From Chloroflexota bacterium (GTDB lineage Bacteria; Chloroflexota; Limnocylindria; Limnocylindrales; CSP1-4): a stretch of 45,301 nt of DNA. The position numbers and the translations under genes were made by a program. Shown here one piece after another: positions 40,512 through 45,301 of this stretch; position 1 is the first letter of the stretch; the number at the start of each line of letters is the position of its first letter. A model generated the notes under the pieces. That model did no database searches. It was not told the DNA's origin and was given only the letters and a program-made list of their open reading frames with translations. The DNA lies in the NCBI GenBank assembly GCA_003141455.1, contig PLMA01000041.1, forward strand, positions 47,214 to 92,514, in the 5' to 3' direction.

Positions 40512-41642
40512 TTGTTCCCGAGCGAGAGTCAGGCACCGCCAACACCAGAGGATCATCGCCGTGCCGCGGCGGTCCTCGAAACCCTTGGGAAGGCCAACAG
40601 TGAGGACGAGCAGGTCCTGGCCTATTTCTTGAGGTACGGCTATGTCCCGCTTTCGGAGGGTGCGTCGGATCCAGTGGCGGACGCTGCCGCGACCATCGAC
40701 GCTGCGCCTTGGATTGGGCGTCAAGGCAGCTCGTCCCGGGGCAGCATCATCCGGCTCATCGATGATCGGTTGCTGGAAGTCGCGCCCATTGGTCCGTATG
40801 GATCGATGCCTACGGTGAAGTTGACCAAGAAAGCATCCGGAAGTCCGGCGATCGATGACTGGCTGAAGTCGGCAACTGAGGCGGCCCAGGCTGATCTGGC
40901 AGAGCGGAGAAGGTACGTCGCCGACCTTGACTTCCCCCGAGGCCAAACAGCTCGGTCTGAACAAACGGCAGCGCTCTCGTCTGTTCCACCAAAGGCGGTG
41001 GTAAAGCTGATGGCCTACCACGGGAGAACATGGTTCCTGCCCTCCGGAGGCGGGGCCAACTTCATTGCCGATTTCGTGGTGGACCATCCCGATGTGGAAG
41101 TCCAGATTCTGGTTGTCGGCGACAAGGCGGGCGAGGTTGTACGGGAGGGTGCGAGCCCGGAACAACACTCAGAGTCGATCCGGACGGGCATGGCAAGCCT
41201 CCGCGACTTCGCACGGACGCATCCAAACGTGCGGATTCGGCGGTACGGGCGACGTCCCGAAGGATCCCTTCTCCGATGTCAGATTGTCCAGGCCGAGTCG
41301 AAGACGATCCTGAGCTGCTTCGTGACGGTTTGGCGGTTTGGCATGGAGCGTGCCATATACGGGGAGGAACTCAGTCTGCTCCCCTCAACCAATCTCGCAA
41401 TGCTGATGAATCGTGAGTTCGACCGGGTCTTCGAGCAGGCCACGCCCGTTTCGGAGTCGTTTCGTCGGTCGGTGACACACTACGCGAGGCTGTATGGCCG
41501 AGAGGCTATCTCCTTTGGCATTGGCCCGGTCAGCTTGTTGGTGGTCGCTGTCCTGTCGGGACAAGCTCTGTACTTGCTCGCCGCAGCCGGGATCGCCATC
41601 GCCGAGGCGTGGAACGAGCGACGGCGGCGACCCGACAGATGA
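40512..41642 (+). CDS. unrecognised protein with C-terminal membrane anchor
   Basis: 376 residues, TTG start; the start is uncertain, because it abuts the channel stop. Residues 1-150 are helical and charged. Residues 160-300 look like an alpha/beta domain (VVKLMAYHGRTWFLPSGGGA, VQILVVGDKAGEVVREG, RIRRYGRRPEGSLLRC, TILSCFVTVWRFGMERAIYG) reminiscent of PLD-fold DUF5919-type sensors, but no HKD motif is present. Residues 335-365 form one or two transmembrane helices (GIGPVSLLVVAVLSGQALYLL). Third positions appear slightly less GC-rich than most of the window. Function not assigned; the topology fits a membrane-attached sensor or effector. Confidence 0.6.
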   Translation: MFPSESQAPPTPEDHRRAAAVLETLGKANSEDEQVLAYFLRYGYVPLSEGASDPVADAAATIDAAPWIGRQGSSSRGSIIRLIDDRLLEVAPIGPYGSMPTVKLTKKASGSPAIDDWLKSATEAAQADLAERRRYVADLDFPRGQTARSEQTAALSSVPPKAVVKLMAYHGRTWFLPSGGGANFIADFVVDHPDVEVQILVVGDKAGEVVREGASPEQHSESIRTGMASLRDFARTHPNVRIRRYGRRPEGSLLRCQIVQAESKTILSCFVTVWRFGMERAIYGEELSLLPSTNLAMLMNREFDRVFEQATPVSESFRRSVTHYARLYGREAISFGIGPVSLLVVAVLSGQALYLLAAAGIAIAEAWNERRRRPDR

Positions 41643-41691
41643 GCTACGGTGGCTCGGTCCTTCTTGAGTTCCAGGTCCGCCCTCGGAGGCG

Positions 41692-42450
41692 ATGCAGATG
41701 ATTCGGGCGCTGCTCTTCGACATAGGCGGCACGCTCGTTGGAGATCCACGCAAGGCAGCCTGGTCTGAGCTCCGGCTGGGAGGACTTGGGGGCCGTCTGG
41801 ACGGTCTTGCTTCGCGCGGGTTGATCGATGCTCTTGAACGAGCCGACGCAGAGCTTGACTCTCCGGAGTACTCGCACTTCCTTGGGGAGCCCGCGGTGGT
41901 GAAGAGGGCGCTCGAGTCGATCGCTGTCGAAGGTGAACCCGCCCTGGTCGAAGAGCTCGTCGTGGCGTACCGGCGGGCTGCCGTCCGAGTTCTCGCCGAG
42001 CATGAAGAACTGCGGCCACTCCACTCGACCGAACTCGCAGCTACCCTGTCGGATCTGCGTGTCAGCGGCGCCACCAAGCTCGGCATAATCTCGAATGAGC
42101 GCCGATGGGCTCCACAGATCTACTTGGCCCAGGTCCTAGGAATCGACCCGTCTGCCTTTGATGCCATCCTCACATCAGATGAGTGTGGGTTCGGTAAGCC
42201 TGACCCGCGCATTTTCCAGCTTGGCGCGGCCAGGTTGGGAGTAGCCTTGTCTGAGGCAGCTTATGTGGGCGACTCCATCGAGCGCGACGTGATACCGGCC
42301 TTGGCGCTTGGGATGACCGCCATTTGGTTCACAGGTCTCGTGGGCGACGCGTTCCCGAATCAGCCAGCCGGCAGCCGGAGCATCGGCGACATACGAGACC
42401 TGCCAGCGATCGTTCGAGAGGCCAACGCCACATCTCAGCCGCCTCCCTGA
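41692..42450 (+). CDS. HAD-family hydrolase
   Basis: 252 residues. Motif I LLFDIGGTLVGD (nucleophile Asp10; the second Asp of DxD is replaced by Gly, giving DIGGT, which occurs in some dehalogenase/phosphatase HADs), motif II Ser in LGIISNERRW, motif III Lys in FGKPDPRIF, motif IV VGDSIERDV. The helical cap between motifs I and II is the C1 type. Begins 49 bases after the anchor-protein gene and may share its transcript. The changed acid/base position means phosphatase activity may be weak or altered. Substrate unknown. Confidence 0.85.
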   Translation: MQMIRALLFDIGGTLVGDPRKAAWSELRLGGLGGRLDGLASRGLIDALERADAELDSPEYSHFLGEPAVVKRALESIAVEGEPALVEELVVAYRRAAVRVLAEHEELRPLHSTELAATLSDLRVSGATKLGIISNERRWAPQIYLAQVLGIDPSAFDAILTSDECGFGKPDPRIFQLGAARLGVALSEAAYVGDSIERDVIPALALGMTAIWFTGLVGDAFPNQPAGSRSIGDIRDLPAIVREANATSQPPP

Positions 42451-42597
42451 ATGCGTTACGGAGTTGGCGGTGGCCAAGCGGCGCGTCATGGCTGGAACCA
42501 GGGTGGAGGGGGACTCACGAAGGTGACCCGGACTGGGCCCGGCTCAGAACCGCCCGCGCGGAATGGCCGGGACGCGATGCGTTGAGAGGGCCGAGTT

Positions 42598-42726
42598 CTA
42601 CTTGCTCTTCTTCTTGGTCTTCTGGCTGAGGGCGCTCCCCGCCGCTGCCTTGGATGTCTTGCTGAACCGACCGTCGCGGAGCACCTTGGACGCCGCTGAT
42701 GCAGCCTTCTTGCTCGTTCCCGCCAT
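42598..42726 (-). CDS. 42-residue basic SKKAAS-type protein
   Basis: MAGTSKKAASAASKVLRDGR and onward to a Lys-rich end (KTKKKSK). ATG at 42724-42726 has GAGGGAG nine bases upstream. Small proteins with this SKKAAS...SKVLRDGR...SKT(S/A)K pattern recur widely in bacteria as unannotated or hypothetical genes. The product is strongly basic and probably binds nucleic acid. It has its own upstream space and does not overlap neighbours. Confidence 0.75.
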   Translation of the reverse strand: MAGTSKKAASAASKVLRDGRFSKTSKAAAGSALSQKTKKKSK

Positions 42727-42811
42727 GACTCTCCCTCGTTTTGCATTGAGAAGCAACCTGAACCGGTGACTCGACCTCAGTCTAGCCTACGGTCCTTCGT
42801 GCCCACATCCT

Positions 42812-43624
42812 TCACTTCGGATAGCACTGCGGCAGTTGGGGCCCGGTGATGAGCTCGAGGACCGTCGACGTGTACATGTCGGTTGCGCACGGTTCCCGGC
42901 TCGAAATGTCCGCCGTAGGCACGTAGCGGAGGCTCCTCCCGTGATCGATGAGAAGCACCGTCCAGGCGCCGTCCGTGCGGACGACGTAGGCCACTTCGAC
43001 CTTTCCGGCGGGCATGCCAACGCGTTCGGCTGGCATCCACGGGGGTGAGACCACGATCAAGAGCGGAAGAATGCCGAACACAAACGCCCATTCGGCCACC
43101 GAGACGAGTATGTTCGTCGGTCGAGTCGCCTCCGGCTCGGTTCCGGTGTTGGGCCCCTTCCGCTCGCGGAAGTGCCTGACGGTAGCGCAGGGCATCACAG
43201 CTGCGAGGAACAGAAACAGAAGCAGGAGTGGCACGGCCACCAGCAGAAGCACGGCCGTGACCACCGCCGCTCCTCGAAGGGCTGCTCGGACGCGTTGGTC
43301 AGATGGACTTACGTTGATCGCGACGCCCACGATGAGTGCGCCCGCGAATGCGGAGACCAGTGGCACAACATAGACTGCCACGTCGAGAACCACGGCAGGG
43401 CTGTCGGTGGTTCCAACGAGGGCGGCCGCGACACGGCTGTTGAACTGGGCAACTGCCAGGATCTTGAGGACGACGATACCGAACGCAGAAGCCGCAGCCA
43501 GCGCGGTCGCGTTCCGTCGCGCGAAGCGGCTAACGGGGTGCTTCCAGACGGAGGCGAGTTCGGCCCGAGCAGCGTCTCGCTCGCGGACGATCGCCGGCGC
43601 TTCGGCGGGTTCTGCGGCTGGCAT
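42812..43624 (-). CDS. multi-span membrane protein paired with Mrr
   Basis: 270 residues. A charged N-terminus (EAPAIVRERDAARAELASVW) leads to membrane segments at about 41-60 (ATALAAASAFGIVVLKILAV), 78-105 (AVVLDVAVYVVPLVSAFAGA), 120-145 (VVTAVLLLVAVPLLLLFLFL) and 175-195 (LVSVAEWAFVFGILPLLIVV), then a soluble C-terminus of about 75 residues. The domain is not recognised. It starts four bases after the Mrr gene stop, so both are one operon; the pairing suggests it may sense or deliver the signal for the nuclease, which is inference. Confidence 0.65.
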   Translation of the reverse strand: MPAAEPAEAPAIVRERDAARAELASVWKHPVSRFARRNATALAAASAFGIVVLKILAVAQFNSRVAAALVGTTDSPAVVLDVAVYVVPLVSAFAGALIVGVAINVSPSDQRVRAALRGAAVVTAVLLLVAVPLLLLFLFLAAVMPCATVRHFRERKGPNTGTEPEATRPTNILVSVAEWAFVFGILPLLIVVSPPWMPAERVGMPAGKVEVAYVVRTDGAWTVLLIDHGRSLRYVPTADISSREPCATDMYTSTVLELITGPQLPQCYPK

Positions 43625-43628
43625 CAGC

Positions 43629-44537
43629 CTACTCGACCTCGAAGTAGTCTTGGTCGATGCGCTTCGTCACGTAATGGTTCACTTCGGCGACTCCGACGCC
43701 GTGGTCGATCATCAGCTGAGCCAGTTCCTCGCCGTCGATCAGCACGATCTTCTTGCCGATGGTCTTGACGTAGCTTCGCGCGTCCGATGTAAACGTCGAT
43801 GTCGTGATGAAGACGCCCTTCGAAGCGCGCTGGCCCTCGAGACTCCCAGCGAACATCTGGACGTCTGGACGGCCGACCGACTTCGTCCACCGCTTCGCCT
43901 GGACGTAGACGACATCGAGCCCGAGCTTGTCCTCGTTGATGATCCCGTCGATCCCCTCGTCGCCGCTCTGCCCGATCGCCTTGCCGGCCTCCTTGCGCGA
44001 TCCGCCGTAGCCCATCTCGATCAGCAGGTCGACCACCAGCTTCTCGAAGAAGGCTGGGTCGACGCTGTGGACTGTCTCGAGCAGGTCGGCTGCGAGCTGT
44101 TTGTGCAGCACCTGGGAGGTCGATTCGAGGAGTTCGTCGGGCGTCGCCATCGCAGTTTCGACCGGCGGATGCCTGTCTATCTCCCCGGGAGCGGCGCTTC
44201 CGCTCCGGAAGACCGCCAGCTCCGGAAACTGAGCGAGGTACTTGAGATCGATCAATTTGCCGCTAGCGAGAGCCTGGCGCCCCCGATCGGCAATCCGGAA
44301 CCTGCCCCTACCGGTCCTTTCCACGAGCCCCGTGGCGCGAAGGTACGTTATTGCCCAGCCGACCCGATTGTAGAAGGTGGGCTGCAGTCCGCTGGGCAGC
44401 CGCTCCTCCCGCTCTTCCTTGGTGAGGTGGAACCGCTCGGCCAGCGTCTGGACCGCCTCGCTGGCCTGGTGTTCCTGCTCATCAGACGCCAGTTGAAGGA
44501 GCGGCCCCATCACGGCCTGATAAGTCGGGATGGCCAT
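43629..44537 (-). CDS. mrr: Mrr-family restriction endonuclease
   Basis: 302 residues. Residues 1-115 form the Mrr N-terminal winged-helix domain (MGPLLQLASDEQEHQASEAV, YLRATGLVERTGRGRFRIAD). The C-terminal PD-(D/E)XK domain has Glu165 (DPAFFEKLVVDLL), GDEGIDGII with Asp197, and VYVQAKRW with Gln213 and Lys215. Mrr enzymes cut DNA bearing methylated bases. ATG at 44535-44537 follows AGAGGTGG; a TATCCT -10-like element lies about 35 bases upstream on the minus strand. First gene of a two-gene operon with the membrane protein. Confidence 0.92.
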   Translation of the reverse strand: MAIPTYQAVMGPLLQLASDEQEHQASEAVQTLAERFHLTKEEREERLPSGLQPTFYNRVGWAITYLRATGLVERTGRGRFRIADRGRQALASGKLIDLKYLAQFPELAVFRSGSAAPGEIDRHPPVETAMATPDELLESTSQVLHKQLAADLLETVHSVDPAFFEKLVVDLLIEMGYGGSRKEAGKAIGQSGDEGIDGIINEDKLGLDVVYVQAKRWTKSVGRPDVQMFAGSLEGQRASKGVFITTSTFTSDARSYVKTIGKKIVLIDGEELAQLMIDHGVGVAEVNHYVTKRIDQDYFEVE

Positions 44538-44733
44538 AGCCCACCTCTGTGTAGCTCCTCAGCGCGGTCCGCACCTAGGATAGAGCCACGAGTCCAATCG
44601 AAGCCTCTTGAAGTCCTCTGTCGGGGCCTGGATCACGGCCTCCATGCGGCGATCGGCCGGGCTCTTCGATGCGCTGCGAGTTGACGGTCGGCAGCCGGAG
44701 CCTTGATCTCGCGCGATGCGTAGGTCACGGGGC

Positions 44734-45258
44734 TCACGCCGTGGCGGGCGTCCATACGGGCGGCAAGTCCTTGGTTCTGGGGAATAGTCCCCGGACCTGG
44801 TGATCCCCGGAGTAGGTCCCTGTCAGAAGCCGGGACGTCGAATTGGGGGCGTTGCTGTATAGGATGACCATAGTCGCCATATCTTTGAAGCCGAGAGGGT
44901 ACCTGGAATGGACCGCCCGAGCCATCTCCACGAGGCGTGCTCTAGTCTGGTCGGGAAGGAAGTCGCAGTTGGGGAGCAAGGGGCGTTCGGAACGCGTGTG
45001 CACGATTCCGGCGAAATGGTTGAGGCCTTCGCGAGATAGCGCGGATATGGCTTCTTCGCAGATGACCGACGAGAGAACGAACTCAGTGAACGTGCCAGCG
45101 TAGAACTGCGCAGCTGCATCGCGATTTGTTAGCAGCTGGTTGCCGGACCCCACGAAGTCATCGACATAGACGACTGCATAGGGCTGGCTCGACCCAGCGC
45201 CGCTGGCCAACCTCTGTGTCGCGGCCTGCAACCCTGCGATGTCTTTGGAATCAAGCAT
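44734..45258 (-). CDS. PRTase-CE-like protein, probably truncated
   Basis: 174 residues. VVYVDDFVGSGNQLLTNRDA (29-48) is a phosphoribosyltransferase-like PRPP loop, and the C-terminus RLLTGTYSGDHQVRGLFPRT ends with KDLPPVW, the pattern of the PRTase-CE group of prokaryotic conflict-system proteins. The upstream helical half expected in this family is absent: an in-frame TGA sits ten codons before the ATG, although the intervening codons read plausibly as protein (EGSGVLMLDS). Either the start is real and the protein short, or a frameshift or window edge hides the N-terminal half. No downstream partner is co-directional within 190 bases. Confidence 0.72.
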   Translation of the reverse strand: MLDSKDIAGLQAATQRLASGAGSSQPYAVVYVDDFVGSGNQLLTNRDAAAQFYAGTFTEFVLSSVICEEAISALSREGLNHFAGIVHTRSERPLLPNCDFLPDQTRARLVEMARAVHSRYPLGFKDMATMVILYSNAPNSTSRLLTGTYSGDHQVRGLFPRTKDLPPVWTPATA

Positions 45259-45301
45259 CAGTACACCAGATCCCTCAAGATGCGAATGTCAAGCGAAAAC
45301 A
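45258..45301 (-). CDS. possible 3' end of an upstream gene, cut by the window
   Basis: In the frame shifted by one from the PRTase-CE-like gene, the minus strand reads FSLDIRILRDLVY-stop, with the TGA overlapping the ATG of that gene (TGATG). It may be a separate upstream gene in a coupled operon, or the N-terminal part of the same protein displaced by a frameshift. Only 13 codons are visible. Confidence 0.25.
   Translation of the reverse strand, partial: FSLDIRILRDLVY

Noticed and set aside
1-45301. tRNA, rRNA or riboswitch genes
   Set aside because: I looked for T-loop strings and conserved rRNA segments; matches such as GTTCGAA lie inside coding regions and have no cloverleaf around them.

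Overview
This 45.3-kb window is high-GC bacterial chromosomal DNA (roughly two-thirds G+C, strongly G/C-biased third codon positions, frequent GTG and TTG starts, clear AGGAG-type ribosome binding sites). It contains no rRNA, tRNA, phage or replication marker gene that would fix the taxonomy. The protein content (an ECF42 sigma factor with its YCII/DGPF partner, a DUF2339 giant membrane protein, DUF1684, a PMT-type glycosyltransferase of about 1240 residues, many small lipoproteins with low-complexity linkers) fits a free-living, probably aerobic Chloroflexota lineage (Limnocylindria/Ellin6529-like) or a relative near the Actinomycetota. That is inference only.

Layout. 0-12.3 kb is ordinary housekeeping and accessory DNA: an alpha/beta hydrolase, a membrane-anchored PHB-depolymerase-like esterase, a HAD phosphatase, DUF1684, a DEAD-box helicase translationally coupled to a small KOW-like protein, a GT4 glycosyltransferase, a cold-shock gene with its own promoter, leader hairpin and terminator, several very small proteins, a lipoprotein and a YihY/BrkB protein. 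12.3-12.6 kb is a non-coding block built from a 70-bp tandem repeat plus an inverted copy. 12.7-14.5 kb is a YCII-ECF42 sigma operon preceded by an ECF42-type promoter sequence. 14.5-19 kb holds a methyltransferase, an AadA-like nucleotidyltransferase, an ArsR regulator with a TPR-aspartyl protease, and a VOC protein. 19.1-22.7 kb is a DUF2339 gene with three tandem 113-residue membrane repeats, interrupted by a one-base insertion. 22.8-24.5 kb has an AbrB/RelE-type toxin-antitoxin pair, a lipoprotein and a stand-alone TIR-like protein. 24.7-29.5 kb is an ECF sigma, anti-sigma-like membrane protein and PMT-family glycosyltransferase block; the transferase carries a roughly 345-residue propeller-like domain inside its first extracytoplasmic loop.

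29.9-38.9 kb looks like a discrete catabolic module. Seven genes on the minus strand (DeoR regulator, SIS isomerase, GH4 alpha-galactosidase-like enzyme, sugar-binding lipoprotein, two ABC permeases, amidohydrolase) read away from a palindrome-rich control region shared with a divergent methylmalonyl-CoA decarboxylase gene. The module is bracketed by an exact 33-bp direct repeat that at the left end is the 3' end of an Mth938-family gene, an arrangement like an attachment-site duplication, although no integrase is present.

39-45.3 kb carries a DUF3761 lipoprotein, a voltage-gated-type K+ channel with a SHOCT tail (frameshifted in a G run), and then a stretch that seems slightly less GC-rich: an unrecognised C-terminally anchored protein, a HAD hydrolase, a 42-residue basic protein, a membrane protein paired with an Mrr-type endonuclease, and a PRTase-CE-like protein of the kind found in prokaryotic conflict systems. 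The most notable observations are the propeller insertion in the PMT-type transferase, the 33-bp repeat bracketing the sugar module, the TAGTCA-N5-TGACTA palindrome cluster, the DeoR operator array and the defence-like right end.
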